58,101 nucleotides of DNA from Aeromonas sanarellii (GTDB lineage Bacteria > Pseudomonadota > Gammaproteobacteria > Enterobacterales > Aeromonadaceae), in assembly GCF_000820085.1 (NCBI RefSeq), contig NZ_CDBN01000071.1, positions 1-58,101 on the forward strand, in the 5' to 3' direction. A model generated the notes under the pieces. It was not told the DNA's origin. It made no database searches and saw nothing but the letters and a program-made list of their open reading frames with translations. Made by a program: the position numbers and the translations under genes. Shown here in pieces: positions 47,637 to 58,045 of the stretch; the stretch's first letter is position 1; each line of letters opens with the position of its first letter.

Positions 47637-47657
47637 CGGGTGCCCCGCGGGCACCCG
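47637..47657. other. Stem-loop between coaBC and dut
   Basis: CGGGTGCCC-CGC-GGGCACCCG, a perfect 9-bp stem without T tract, 27 bp after the coaBC stop. It may be a partial terminator or stability element. Confidence 0.5.
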
Positions 47658-47699
47658 CTGAACCACCCGATCGCCCGGCGATCCAATTGAACGATATTC

Positions 47700-48158
47700 A
47701 TGACGACACAAATTGAACTGAAAATCCTGGATGCCCGCATCGGCACCGACTTCCCGCTGCCCGCCTACGCCACCCCGGGTTCCGCCGGCATGGACCTGCG
47801 CGCCCTGCTGGATGCCCCGCTGACCCTGGCCCCCGGCGACACCACGCTGGTGCCGACCGGGCTGGCCATCCACATCCAGGATCCGGGTCTGTGCGCCACC
47901 ATCTTGCCCCGCTCCGGTCTCGGCCATAAGCACGGCATCGTGCTGGGCAACCTGGTGGGCCTCATCGACTCCGATTACCAGGGCCAGCTGATGGTCTCGG
48001 TATGGAACCGCGGCAACGACAGCTTCACCATGCAGCCCGGCGAGCGCATCGCCCAGCTGGTGATCCTGCCGGTGGTCCAGGCCAGCTTCCAGCTGGTCGA
48101 CGAATTCAATCAGAGTGAACGGGGTGAAGGCGGGTTTGGTTCTTCTGGTCGCCAATAA
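47700..48158 (+). CDS. dut: Deoxyuridine 5'-triphosphate nucleotidohydrolase
   Basis: It hydrolyses dUTP to dUMP, keeping uracil out of DNA and feeding dTMP synthesis. The 152-residue trimeric-type enzyme has the five dUTPase motifs: [34 protein letters not shown] (motifs II-III), [12 protein letters not shown] (IV) and the C-terminal [10 protein letters not shown] (V). Follows coaBC and precedes slmA. Confidence 0.97.
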   Translation: MTTQIELKILDARIGTDFPLPAYATPGSAGMDLRALLDAPLTLAPGDTTLVPTGLAIHIQDPGLCATILPRSGLGHKHGIVLGNLVGLIDSDYQGQLMVSVWNRGNDSFTMQPGERIAQLVILPVVQASFQLVDEFNQSERGEGGFGSSGRQ

Positions 48159-48166
48159 CAAGACCA

Positions 48167-48186
48167 CACCGGCCCCGGGGCCGGTG
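48167..48186. other. Perfect 20-bp palindrome between dut and slmA
   Basis: CACCGGCCCCGGGGCCGGTG is its own reverse complement, 8 bp after the dut stop. A run of T residues begins 24 bp later, too far for a normal terminator tail. It may be a stability or regulatory element. Confidence 0.5.
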
Positions 48187-48228
48187 CCAAATAACAGAAT
48201 CAAGCCATTGTTTTTTTTAGGGGAATCC

Positions 48229-48825
48229 ATGGCAAGCAGTAACCAGAAACAGAGTCGGCGCGATCAGATCCTGCAGGCACTCGCCCACATGCTGGAAACC
48301 AGCCCGGGCCAGCGCATCACCACGGCACGCCTGGCGGCCGAGGTGGGCGTGTCCGAGGCGGCCCTCTACCGGCATTTTCCCAGCAAGGCGAGGATGTTCG
48401 AGGGGCTGATCGACTTCATCGAGGATTCCCTGCTGTCACGGGTCAACCTGATCATGGCCGAAGAGAAGGACACCATGGCCCGCTGCCACCACATACTGCA
48501 GCTGCTGCTGGTGTTCGCCGAGCGCAACCCGGGCATTACCCGCATCCTCAACGGCGATGCCCTGCTGGGGGAGCACGATCGGCTGCGGGATCGCATCAGC
48601 ATCCTGTTCGACAAGCTGGAAACCCAGCTCAAACAGGCGCTGCGGGAGAAGCGGCTACGGGAAGGCCAGGGCTTCCAGCTCGACGAGACCATGCTGGCCA
48701 ACCTGCTGCTCGCCTATGCGGAGGGCCGCATCAGCCAGTTCGTTCGTTCCGAGTTCAAGCTCAAGCCCACCGCCGGGTTTGAAGACCAGTGGCAGTTTAT
48801 GCGCAGCCAGCTATTGCAAAGCTGA
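48229..48825 (+). CDS. slmA: Nucleoid occlusion factor SlmA
   Basis: It is a TetR-type DNA-binding protein that blocks FtsZ ring assembly over unsegregated DNA. The 198-residue protein has the helix-turn-helix [31 protein letters not shown] near residue 30-60, and the long helical C-terminal part ([26 protein letters not shown]). The ATG at 48229 has AGGGGA 5 nt upstream, deciding against an earlier in-frame start in dut. Confidence 0.96.
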   Translation: MASSNQKQSRRDQILQALAHMLETSPGQRITTARLAAEVGVSEAALYRHFPSKARMFEGLIDFIEDSLLSRVNLIMAEEKDTMARCHHILQLLLVFAERNPGITRILNGDALLGEHDRLRDRISILFDKLETQLKQALREKRLREGQGFQLDETMLANLLLAYAEGRISQFVRSEFKLKPTAGFEDQWQFMRSQLLQS

Positions 48826-48868
48826 GTCAGAGGGCCGGATCACCCGACGCAGGTGGACTGGAACACGG

Positions 48869-48896
48869 AGGGAGGCCTTGGCCTCCCTTGTTTTTT
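48869..48896 (+). terminator. Rho-independent terminator of slmA
   Basis: AGGGAGGCC-TT-GGCCTCCCT stem followed by TGTTTTTT, 43 bp after the slmA stop. Confidence 0.9.
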
Positions 48897-48995
48897 GTGG
48901 CACAAAAGAAATGATGAGCACCAGATGCGACCCAGGCTGTCGCGCGTCGGTGTTAGATTCACGCGCCATCCACCTTTAGAGCAACAGGATACCTT

Positions 48996-49829
48996 ATGGA
49001 ACCCGAGATCATTACCGAAGCACAGACCTGGCTGGTCAACAACCAGGGACTGATCATCGAGTATGCGGTCAACATTGCCGCCGCCCTGCTCACCCTGCTG
49101 ATCGGTTACATCGCCGCCAACATCCTCAGCGGTGGCGCGGTCAAGGTGATGCAGGCCCGCAAGCTGGATACCACGGTCACCCACTTCGTCGGCAGCATCC
49201 TCAAGTACACCATACTGGTGTTCGTGGTGATTGCCGCGCTGGGCAGGGTCGGGGTACAGACCGCCTCCTTCGTGGCCATCATAGGTGCCGCCGGCCTGGC
49301 CATCGGTCTGGCGCTGCAGGGGTCCCTCTCCAACTTCGCCGCCGGTTTCCTGCTGATCATCTTCCGCCCCATCAAGGCGGGGGAATTTATCGAGGTCGCG
49401 GGGACAGCGGGGGTCGTACAATCTGTGCAGCTGTTCACCACCACCCTCACCTCGGGTGACAACAAGATGGTGGTGGTGCCGAACTCCGCCATCCTCAACG
49501 GCACCATAGTCAACTATTCGCGCATGGACACCCGCCGCGTCGACATGACCTTCGGCATCGGTTACGGCTCCGACCTGCGCAAGGCCAAGCAGATCCTGGA
49601 GCGTCTGGTGAGCGAAGAGCCACGCATCCTGAAGGATCCCGAGGCCACCATCGCCGTCGCCGCCCTGGCCGACTCCTCGGTCAACATAGTCGTGCGCCCC
49701 TGGGTCAAGACCGGCGACTACTGGGGTGTCTGGTTCGACTTCCACGAGAAGGTGAAACTGACCTTCGACGCCGAAGGCATCGAGATCCCCTTCCCGCAGA
49801 TGGTCATGCACATGCAAAAGCCGCAGTAA
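48996..49829 (+). CDS. mscS: Small-conductance mechanosensitive channel MscS
   Basis: It opens under membrane tension to release solutes on osmotic downshock. The 277-residue protein has three membrane segments (residues about 20-45, 65-85, 90-120), the pore helix TM3 with IIGAAGLAIGLALQGSLSNFAAGFLLIIFRP (Ala/Gly packing), then the cytosolic beta domain (VPNSAILNGTIVNYSRMDTRR, FGIGYGSDL). Length is close to E. coli MscS (286). Monocistronic, between two strong terminators. AGGAT precedes the ATG. Confidence 0.96.
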   Translation: MEPEIITEAQTWLVNNQGLIIEYAVNIAAALLTLLIGYIAANILSGGAVKVMQARKLDTTVTHFVGSILKYTILVFVVIAALGRVGVQTASFVAIIGAAGLAIGLALQGSLSNFAAGFLLIIFRPIKAGEFIEVAGTAGVVQSVQLFTTTLTSGDNKMVVVPNSAILNGTIVNYSRMDTRRVDMTFGIGYGSDLRKAKQILERLVSEEPRILKDPEATIAVAALADSSVNIVVRPWVKTGDYWGVWFDFHEKVKLTFDAEGIEIPFPQMVMHMQKPQ

Positions 49830-49849
49830 TTCGCACGGCGTGATGATCC

Positions 49850-49880
49850 AATGCCAGCCTTCGGGCTGGCATTGTTGTTT
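49850..49880 (+). terminator. Terminator of mscS with UUCG tetraloop
   Basis: AATGCCAGCC-TTCG-GGCTGGCATT followed by GTTGTTT, a perfect 10-bp stem with a stable UUCG loop, 20 bp after the mscS stop. Confidence 0.88.
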
Positions 49881-49952
49881 GTGGATCCCGGCCGAGCCGG
49901 CCACCGGGATCGGCTGCGGGCCTCCCGTGGGCAACCCGCGGCCGGGCCGCAC

Positions 49953-50141
49953 TCAAACCAGCCGGCGGGCCAACCGATTGAGCAACGGCTGCACCAGCAC
50001 ATAGCCACCCAGCACGGCCCCCATGACCGCCAGCACCCGCATCTCCAGGGTCGGGGCGGCCGTGGTCAATGCCAGGGTCAGCAGGCCGATGAGGCCGGTG
50101 GCAATCAGGCTAAGGGCAAACAGGGACAGTACGCGTTTCAT
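49953..50141 (-). CDS. Small two-helix membrane protein
   Basis: The 62-residue protein has two hydrophobic segments (LSLFALSLIATGLIGLLTLAL, residues about 5-25, and VLAVMGAVLGGYVLVQPLL, about 36-54) and a basic C-terminus (NRLARRLV). GAGGAG lies 6 nt before the ATG at 50141, a good ribosome site that supports real expression. I do not recognise the family. It is convergent to mscS and divergent from pgi. Confidence 0.65.
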   Translation of the reverse strand: MKRVLSLFALSLIATGLIGLLTLALTTAAPTLEMRVLAVMGAVLGGYVLVQPLLNRLARRLV

Positions 50142-50222
50142 GTCGATCTCCTCGTTCCAACAGCCATCCCTGGGAGCATCGTCCATCTGACCGGATGATA
50201 ACCGGCTCCGGACGGAGCAAGT

Positions 50223-50357
50223 TTGCGTTTGCGCATAAAATCGACGAAAAGGTGTATTGTCTGTGGCCTTTCACCGGGATGGAGGCTGCACCTCCCCGAC
50301 CCCGGACTGAAAGCCCTTTCACCCGGGAGAAGCCGTGCCAAGCATGCGCAAACGCAA
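50223..50357. repeat. 14-bp inverted repeat flanking a folded 107-bp region
   Basis: TTGCGTTTGCGCAT (50223-50236) is the exact reverse complement of ATGCGCAAACGCAA (50344-50357). Between them CCGGG...CCCGG encloses GGAGG-CTGCA-CCTCC, and CCTTTCACC occurs twice. The whole could fold as a closed RNA with a 14-bp basal stem, or be a small non-autonomous mobile element. No flanking target duplication is evident. Confidence 0.55.
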
Positions 50358-50458
50358 GATCCGGCCGCCATGGGTGACTCATAATCACCGCGTTTTGGTT
50401 GTAAACTCCTTCGACGACAGACAATTGGTAAAGCTCTGTTACACGGACCGCACAATGA

Positions 50459-50485
50459 GCCCGGTATAATGGGCCCGGCATAGTG
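50459..50485 (+). promoter_or_regulatory. Probable pgi promoter in a tandem repeat
   Basis: GCCCGGTATAATG (50459-50471) is followed 14 bp on by GCCCGGCATAGTG (50473-50485). The first copy holds a perfect -10 hexamer TATAAT (50465-50470), the second CATAGT. No good -35 is visible 16-18 bp upstream, suggesting activator dependence. The pgi ATG lies 85 bp downstream. Confidence 0.55.
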
Positions 50486-50497
50486 CTCGAATAATAA

Positions 50498-52204
<1,707 letters not shown>

Positions 52205-52226
52205 TCGCTCACGCCTTCCTGAACGC

Positions 52227-52257
52227 AAAAGCCCCGCTCGATGAGCGGGGCTTTTTA
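52227..52257 (+). terminator. Rho-independent terminator of pgi
   Basis: AAAGCCCCGCTC-GATG-AGCGGGGCTTTTT, 23 bp after the pgi stop; strong stem and T tract. The A-rich other strand may make it two-way, ending ilvC as well. Confidence 0.93.
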
Positions 52258-52365
52258 TTGCCGGATACCGGCGTTGCCATCCTTTGGAGATCTGGCCAGG
52301 TGTCTAAGCCAGCCAGAAGACGGGGATCGTCACCCCCGCCCCTTCTGATACAGCGCGGTGAAGGC

Positions 52366-52455
52366 TTAACCGCCGACGGCAATGCGCTTCATGTCCTTCA
52401 TGTAGCCGCGCAGGGTCTGGCCGATCTTCTCGCACCTGGCATGGTTGCGGGTCAT
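52366..52455 (-). pseudogene. Repeat of the ilvC 3' end downstream of ilvC
   Basis: Over 22 codons including the stop (52366-52431) this segment encodes exactly the same residues as the ilvC end ([15 protein letters not shown] then RIAVGG). All six of the 66 bases that differ are synonymous. A preceding ATG opens a 29-codon frame. TRNH is also shared, after which one codon is added and two residues differ. Stop-to-stop offset is 96 bp. No ribosome site is apparent; it is more likely a gene remnant than a peptide gene. Confidence 0.75.
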
Positions 52456-52461
52456 GCCAGA

Positions 52462-53943
52462 TTAGCCGCCGACTGCGATGCGCTTCATGTCTTTCATATA
52501 ACCGCGCAGGGTCTGGCCGATCTTCTCGATGGGGTGATTGCGGGTCGCCTCGTTGGCGGCCAGCAGCGCCAGGTTGTCCACGGCCTTGCTCTCGGCACGG
52601 GCACTGCCCAGATCCCCCGCTTGCAACGTCGGCATGAAGTGCTCGCGCAGGAGCGGCACGGCGGCGTTGGCGAACAGATAGTTGCCGTACTCCGCGGTGT
52701 CGGAGATGACCACGTTCATCTCGTACAGACGCTTGCGGGCAACTGTGTTGGCGATCAGCGGCAGCTCGTGCAGGGATTCGTAGTAGGCAGACTCCTCATA
52801 GATACCGGAGGCCACCATGGTCTCGAACGCCAGCTCGACACCCGCCTTGACCATGGCCACCATCACCACGCCATTGTCGAAGTACTCCTGCTCGGCGATC
52901 TTGCCGGCATAGGCCGGGGCATTCTCGAAGGCGGACTTGCCGGTCTCTTCGCGCCAGGTGAACAGCTTGACGTCATCCTCGGCCCAATCGGCCATCATGC
53001 CGCGGGAGAACTCGCCGGCGATGATGTCGTCCATGTGCTTCTCGAACAGCGGGCGCATCAGGGTCTTGAGCTGCTCGGAGAGCTCGAAGGCACGCAGCTT
53101 GGCCGGGTTGGAGAGACGGTCCATCATCAGGCTGATGCCGCCCTGCTTCAGGGCCTCGGTGATGGTCTCCCAGCCGAACTGGATCAGCTTGCCGGCATAA
53201 GCGGGATCTGTGCCCTCGGCAACCAGCTTGTCGTAGCAGAGCAGGGAGCCGGCCTGCAGCATGCCGCACAGAATGGTCTGCTCGCCCATCAGGTCGGATT
53301 TCACTTCCGCCACGAAGGAGGATTCCAGCACGCCGGCACGGTCGCCGCCGGTGGCGGAGGCCCAGGCCTTGGCGATGGCCATGCCCTCGCCCTTGGGGTC
53401 GTTCTCCGGGTGCACGGCGATCAGGGTCGGCACGCCGAAACCACGCTTGTACTCTTCACGCACTTCGGTACCCGGGCACTTGGGCGCCACCATCACGACG
53501 GTGAGGTCGGCGCGGATCTGCTGACCCTCTTCCACCACGTTGAAGCCGTGGGAGTAGCCCAGGGCGGCGCCCTGTTTCATCAGCGGCATCACGGTTTTCA
53601 CCACGTCGGAGTGCTGCTTGTCCGGGGTCAGGTTCAGCACCAGATCGGCGGACGGGATCAGCTCTTCATAGGTGCCGACCGCGAAGCCGTTGTCGGTGGC
53701 CTTCTGCCAGGAGGCACGCTTCTCGGTGATGGCGGCCTTGCGCAGGGCGTAGGAGATGTCCAGCCCGGAGTCGCGCATGTTCAGGCCCTGGTTCAGACCC
53801 TGGGCACCACAGCCCACAATCACCACCTTCTTGCCCTTGAGCACGTTGCAGCCGTCCGCGAACTCCTCGCGCTGCATGAAACGACACTTGCCCAGCTGGG
53901 CCAACTGCTGACGCAGGTTCAGGGTGTTGAAATAGTTAGCCAT
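52462..53943 (-). CDS. ilvC: Ketol-acid reductoisomerase, class II (long form)
   Basis: It isomerises and reduces acetolactate and acetohydroxybutyrate with NADPH and Mg2+. The 493-residue protein has [33 protein letters not shown] near residue 34-66, GYSHGF (here [16 protein letters not shown]) near residue 130, and two copies of the knotted C-terminal domain typical of the long form. It starts [23 protein letters not shown], as in E. coli. IlvY-dependent, divergent from ilvY. Its 3' end is repeated downstream. In this genome it is distant from ilvGMEDA (about 37 kb). Confidence 0.97.
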   Translation of the reverse strand: MANYFNTLNLRQQLAQLGKCRFMQREEFADGCNVLKGKKVVIVGCGAQGLNQGLNMRDSGLDISYALRKAAITEKRASWQKATDNGFAVGTYEELIPSADLVLNLTPDKQHSDVVKTVMPLMKQGAALGYSHGFNVVEEGQQIRADLTVVMVAPKCPGTEVREEYKRGFGVPTLIAVHPENDPKGEGMAIAKAWASATGGDRAGVLESSFVAEVKSDLMGEQTILCGMLQAGSLLCYDKLVAEGTDPAYAGKLIQFGWETITEALKQGGISLMMDRLSNPAKLRAFELSEQLKTLMRPLFEKHMDDIIAGEFSRGMMADWAEDDVKLFTWREETGKSAFENAPAYAGKIAEQEYFDNGVVMVAMVKAGVELAFETMVASGIYEESAYYESLHELPLIANTVARKRLYEMNVVISDTAEYGNYLFANAAVPLLREHFMPTLQAGDLGSARAESKAVDNLALLAANEATRNHPIEKIGQTLRGYMKDMKRIAVGG

Positions 53944-53996
53944 GGTGATTGCTCCGTTCGATTGATTCCATGCCGGGTAACGGCGTTGTCCAAACC

Positions 53997-54025
53997 ACTA
54001 TAGCGTGGGACACTTATTGCCTGAA
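53997..54025 (-). promoter_or_regulatory. Probable ilvC promoter
   Basis: On the minus strand TTCAGG and TATAGT are 17 bp apart, ending 54 bp before the ilvC ATG. The weak -35 suits activation by IlvY. Confidence 0.5.
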
Positions 54026-54050
54026 CTGATATATTCGAAATAGTACGTTG

Positions 54051-54064
54051 CATTTATTGAAATG
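54051..54064. promoter_or_regulatory. Candidate IlvY operator
   Basis: CATTT-ATTG-AAATG is a perfect 5-bp dyad in the 213-bp gap between divergent ilvC and ilvY, upstream of the probable ilvC -35. LysR-type sites are usually such short dyads. No experimental site is known to me in this organism. Confidence 0.45.
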
Positions 54065-54156
54065 TGAGACGCCGCAATCTCGCCCCGTTTCGCCGCCACA
54101 GGGCGCAAGGAACCACGAACGCCGTCGCCACTACACGCCTTAGCAGGAATTGAAAG

Positions 54157-55050
54157 ATGGATCTTCGCAATCTCGAGCTGTTTCTCCACCTCGCCGACTC
54201 CCTCCATTTCGGCAAGAGCGCCGATGCCATGGCGGTCAGCCCCTCCACCCTGAGCCGCGCCATCCAGCGGCTGGAGCAGGAGACCGGCTGCGTGCTGTTC
54301 GAGCGGGACAACCGCTCGGTGCGGCTCACCCCTGCGGGCGAGAAGCTGCGGGAGTTTGGCGGCAGCCTGTTGCAGGAGTGGCGCCGACTCAGACAGGAGC
54401 TCAAGCGCAGCGACGAACCGCTGCAGGGCCGGCTGCGGGTCTTCTGCTCGGTGACTGCAAGCTACTTCCTGCTACCCGAAGTGCTGGAACGCTTCCGCCG
54501 CCGCTATCCCCAGCTGGAGATCAAGCTGGAAACCGGGGACCCGGCGCTGGCGGTGGACAAGATCCTGGCGGACGAAGCCGATCTGGCCATCGCCGCGCGG
54601 CCGGACGCGCTCTCCTCCAAGCTGGAATTTGCCAGCCTGCAGCAAGTCCCGCTGGTCTTTATCGCCCCCCGGGCCGCCCCGCTGTCGAGCCAGTGGTTCC
54701 AGCAGGGCGAGCCGGACTGGGAGCGGCTGCCCCTGATCCTCTCCGAGCAGGGGCTGGCCCGCAAACGCTGCGATCAGTGGCTGCGCAACAAGGGGATAGC
54801 CCCCAACCTCTACGCCGAGGTGGCGGGCAACGAGGGCATAGTCGCCATGGTAGCGCTCGGCTTCGGCGTTGGCGTGGTTCCCGCCGCCGTGATCGATCAC
54901 AGTCCCATGGGGGACAAGGTGCGTATCGTCGAGCCCAAACCCGCCCTCAAACCATTCGATGTGGGCATCGCCGTACAGAAGAAACGGCTGGAGGAGCCGC
55001 TGATCCGCGCCTTCTGGGATACGGCGCGCGGCCAGAACGGTGCACGCTGA
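54157..55050 (+). CDS. ilvY: LysR-type activator IlvY
   Basis: It activates ilvC in response to its substrates acetolactate and acetohydroxybutyrate and represses itself. The 297-residue protein has the LysR helix-turn-helix (MDLRNLELFLHLADSLHFGKSADAMAVSPSTLSRAIQRLEQETG) and an effector domain (GRLRVFCSVTASYFLLPEVLERFRRRYPQLEI, GVVPAAVIDHS). Divergent orientation from ilvC is the rule for this regulator. AGGAAT precedes the ATG by 8 nt. Confidence 0.95.
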   Translation: MDLRNLELFLHLADSLHFGKSADAMAVSPSTLSRAIQRLEQETGCVLFERDNRSVRLTPAGEKLREFGGSLLQEWRRLRQELKRSDEPLQGRLRVFCSVTASYFLLPEVLERFRRRYPQLEIKLETGDPALAVDKILADEADLAIAARPDALSSKLEFASLQQVPLVFIAPRAAPLSSQWFQQGEPDWERLPLILSEQGLARKRCDQWLRNKGIAPNLYAEVAGNEGIVAMVALGFGVGVVPAAVIDHSPMGDKVRIVEPKPALKPFDVGIAVQKKRLEEPLIRAFWDTARGQNGAR

Positions 55051-55145
55051 GCCCGCAACGGGTCGGTGTCAAATGTGTCAGTATGAAAGCCGCGCAGAAG
55101 AGGAGAGACTGGCCGCCACATCCAGCCACCATCAGGGGATAGAGC

Positions 55146-55337
55146 GTGAGCCAGCATCTTGTCGAAATCCGGAGTGCCATCCTGTTCGCAGAATATCTGC
55201 AAAGCCTCGGGGTCCAGCGCCATGAACTCGATCGGGAACAGGAGATCTATTTGCAGGACAGGCTCCTGGCCACGGTGCAATGCATTCAGGGCGAGCTGCG
55301 CTTTTATCTGCGCGCCAATGCCCTGGCCCGGTCGTGA
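55146..55337 (+). CDS. Small conserved-looking hypothetical protein
   Basis: The 63-residue frame starts with GTG at 55146, with AGGGGA 7 nt upstream. It reads MSQHLVEIRSAILFAEYLQS and continues LGVQRHELDREQEIYLQDRL then a basic end (ELRFYLRANALARS). The composition is that of a real soluble helical protein. I do not recognise it. It sits in the 377-bp gap between ilvY and patZ and could be co-transcribed with ilvY. A chance ORF is not excluded. Confidence 0.5.
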   Translation: MSQHLVEIRSAILFAEYLQSLGVQRHELDREQEIYLQDRLLATVQCIQGELRFYLRANALARS

Positions 55338-55427
55338 TCCGCAATCGGTCACAGATCGCGCACGCAAAGCGTATTAGACTGGCACCATCCGTCACCCTCG
55401 CCCCGGGGGTCGCCACGAGGAGTGCCC

Positions 55428-58007
55428 ATGAAACCAAGCGGCCTGGATCGCCTCTTCAAACCTCACTCTATCGCCGTCATCGGCGCCTCCGGCGATCCGC
55501 AGAAGGCCGGCCATGTGGTCATCAGGCACCTGCTGGCAGGCCAGTTCAAGGGCCCCGTATTGCCGGTTGCACCTCACAGCCAGGCCGTCGCAGGGGTACT
55601 CGCCTATCCCGATATCGCCAGCCTGCCCCTAGCGCCGGATCTCGCCATCGTCTGCACCCGGCGCGAACGGGTGTTGCCGCTCATCGAGGAGCTCGGCAAG
55701 AAGGGAACCGGGGCCGCCATCATACTGGCTGCCCAGTTCTCCGGTGACGAGCGCCAACGGCTCAGAGAGCTGTGCCGGCAGTACGGCATCCGCCTGCTCG
55801 GTCCCAACAGCATGGGCATGCTGCTGCCGGACCAGGGGATCAACGCCAGCTTCTCGCCCATTGCCGCCACCCCGGGGCAGGTGGCGTTTCTCTCCCAGTC
55901 CGCGGCGGTCAGCACCACCATCCTCGACTGGGCCAAGCAGCGCGAGATCGGCTTCTCGGCCTTCATCTCCCTCGGGGATCACTGCGACATCGACTTCGGT
56001 CAACTGCTGGATCAGCTCTCCCGCGACGGGGCAACCCGCGCCATCCTGATCTACATGGACAAGCTGCACGATGCGAGGCACTTTCTCTCCGCCGCCCGCG
56101 CCGCCTCGCGCAACAAGCCCATCCTGGTGCTCAAGAGCGGCCGGCACGACCCGGCCAACGGCCTCGACAACGTCTATGACGCCGCCATCCGCCGGGCCGG
56201 CATGTTGCGGGTGCGGGACACCCACGAGCTGTTTGCCACCGTCGAGACCCTGAGCCACTCCCTGACGCTCAAGGGGGAGCGCCTCGCCATCCTCTCCAAT
56301 GGGCGCGGACTCGCCAACATGGCAGCAGACGTCCTGCTGTCTCGGGGGGGCAAGCTGGCGATGCCGCCCCTCGACATCGGCAGCGATGCCGATATCGAGG
56401 CCTACAAGAGCGCCCTGGAAACTCTGTTGCAAGGGGAAGGCGCCGACGCCATCCTGCTGATCCACGCCCCATCGCTGACCGCCCGCGGTGTGACACTGGC
56501 ACACGAGCTGATCGCCTTTATCAGGCAGCATCCCAGGGCCAGACGGTTCAACATTCTCACCAACTGGGCGGGGGAATACTCCGCCCAGGAGGGGCGTCGC
56601 CTGTTCAACGAGGCAGGGATCCCCACCTATCGCACTCCGGAGAGCGCCGTTACCGCCTTCATGCACATGGTGGAGTACCGCCGCAACCAGAAGCAGCTGA
56701 TGGAAACCCCAGCCTCTCTGCACGGGGACAGGCTCGATGTCGAGCGCTGCCAGCAACTGCTCCGGCAGGCGCTGGATCGCCAGCAGCGCGTGCTGGATAC
56801 CCACCTCGCTCACCCCATCTTGCAGGCCGCCGGACTCTCCACCCTGTCAACCTGGATTGTCTCCGATGCCATCGAGGCCGCCTTGACGGCGGAGCAGATA
56901 GGCTACCCGGTGGCGGTGAAGTTGCGCTCCCCCGACATCGCCCATAAGTCCGAAGTACACGGCGTCATGTTGAATCTGCGCACCTCGGCGGAGGTCGCCC
57001 AGGCGGCGGACGCCATCCTGGACAGGGTACGCCAGCACGATCCCGGCGCCCGCATCGAGGGCCTGCTGGTACAGCGCATGGCCCGCCGCAGCGGCGGGCT
57101 GGAGCTGCGGATCCGCCTGCAGCAGGATCCCGTGTTCGGCCCCGTCATCCTGCTCGGGGAATCCGGTGCCGAGCCCCGCGAGATGGTCGCCGCCCTGCCG
57201 CCCCTCAACCAGGCGCTGGCGCGCTACCAGATCATCGGCGCCCTCAAGGACGGCAAGATCCGCGAGCAGGCCAGCCCCGTACGGCTCGATATCGACGCCC
57301 TCGGCCAGGTGTTGTGCCAACTGTCCGAGCTGCTGTTGGCCTTCCCCGAAATCCAGGAGCTGGATCTGCACCCGCTGCAGGCCTGCGGCGAAGAGATGGT
57401 GATCCTGGATGCCCGCCTGGTGTTGATGGAAAAGGGGCAACCGATGTTGCCGCTGGCCATTCGTCCCTATCCCACCGAGCTGGAGGAGGACGCCTGGCTC
57501 AAGGATCAGAGCCATGTGCTGCTTCGCCCGATCCGGCCGGAGGACGAACCGGCCCACAAGCAGTTCGTGCTGCAAGTCTCCGACGAAGACAGGTACAAGC
57601 GCTTCTTCGCCGATGTAGGGGAGCTGGGCCATGAGGAGCTGGCCCGTATGACGCAGATCGATTACGACCGGGAGATGGCCTTTGTCGCCGTGGGGCAGGA
57701 TGGGAAACGGAAAGAGCAGATCTTAGGGGTGGTACGTGCTATCTCGACGCCGGATCTGAGCGACGCCGAGTTTGCCATCCTGGTACGTTCCGACCTGAAA
57801 GGGCTGGGGCTTGGCAAGCTGATGATGGAGAAGATAGTGCGCTATGCCAGAGAGCGCGGCATAGTTCAGCTGTCGGGCATGACCATGCCCAGCAACCGCG
57901 GCATGATCAACCTGGCCAAGCGCCTTGGCTTCCACATAGACATCCAGCTGGAAGATGGCGTCGTCAATATGGTGCTGCCCTGTGCGGAGCGGGTCGAAGG
58001 GGCGTAA
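55428..58007 (+). CDS. patZ: Protein lysine acetyltransferase PatZ/Pat (acyl-CoA synthetase-like plus GNAT)
   Basis: It acetylates lysines on proteins such as acetyl-CoA synthetase, tuning acetate use. The 859-residue protein has a CoA-binding domain (HSIAVIGASGDPQKAGHVV near residue 15-33), a succinyl-CoA-synthetase-like part (LLGPNSMGMLLP, VAFLSQSAAVST), an ATP-grasp-like domain (GYPVAVKLRSPDIAHKSEVHGV near residue 493), and a C-terminal GNAT domain (LRPIRPEDEPAHKQFV, SDLKGLGLGKLMMEKIVRYARERG near residue 788-810). This is the domain order of enteric PatZ (886 residues). GAGGAG precedes the ATG at 55428, rejecting the in-frame GTG at 55422. Confidence 0.94.
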   Translation: MKPSGLDRLFKPHSIAVIGASGDPQKAGHVVIRHLLAGQFKGPVLPVAPHSQAVAGVLAYPDIASLPLAPDLAIVCTRRERVLPLIEELGKKGTGAAIILAAQFSGDERQRLRELCRQYGIRLLGPNSMGMLLPDQGINASFSPIAATPGQVAFLSQSAAVSTTILDWAKQREIGFSAFISLGDHCDIDFGQLLDQLSRDGATRAILIYMDKLHDARHFLSAARAASRNKPILVLKSGRHDPANGLDNVYDAAIRRAGMLRVRDTHELFATVETLSHSLTLKGERLAILSNGRGLANMAADVLLSRGGKLAMPPLDIGSDADIEAYKSALETLLQGEGADAILLIHAPSLTARGVTLAHELIAFIRQHPRARRFNILTNWAGEYSAQEGRRLFNEAGIPTYRTPESAVTAFMHMVEYRRNQKQLMETPASLHGDRLDVERCQQLLRQALDRQQRVLDTHLAHPILQAAGLSTLSTWIVSDAIEAALTAEQIGYPVAVKLRSPDIAHKSEVHGVMLNLRTSAEVAQAADAILDRVRQHDPGARIEGLLVQRMARRSGGLELRIRLQQDPVFGPVILLGESGAEPREMVAALPPLNQALARYQIIGALKDGKIREQASPVRLDIDALGQVLCQLSELLLAFPEIQELDLHPLQACGEEMVILDARLVLMEKGQPMLPLAIRPYPTELEEDAWLKDQSHVLLRPIRPEDEPAHKQFVLQVSDEDRYKRFFADVGELGHEELARMTQIDYDREMAFVAVGQDGKRKEQILGVVRAISTPDLSDAEFAILVRSDLKGLGLGKLMMEKIVRYARERGIVQLSGMTMPSNRGMINLAKRLGFHIDIQLEDGVVNMVLPCAERVEGA

Positions 58008-58045
58008 CGTACAGAAAATGGAAGGGATGAAGAATTTCAGGCAAT

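Noticed and set aside
50223..50357. Insertion sequence with terminal inverted repeats upstream of pgi
   Set aside because: No transposase, only 107 bp inside and no clear target duplication; kept only as a possible MITE or RNA fold.
50373..50389. GGTGA-CTCATAA-TCACC hairpin looking like a methionine tRNA anticodon arm
   Set aside because: No acceptor stem, D arm or T arm of the right length surrounds it, so it is not a tRNA; a chance or fragmentary resemblance.
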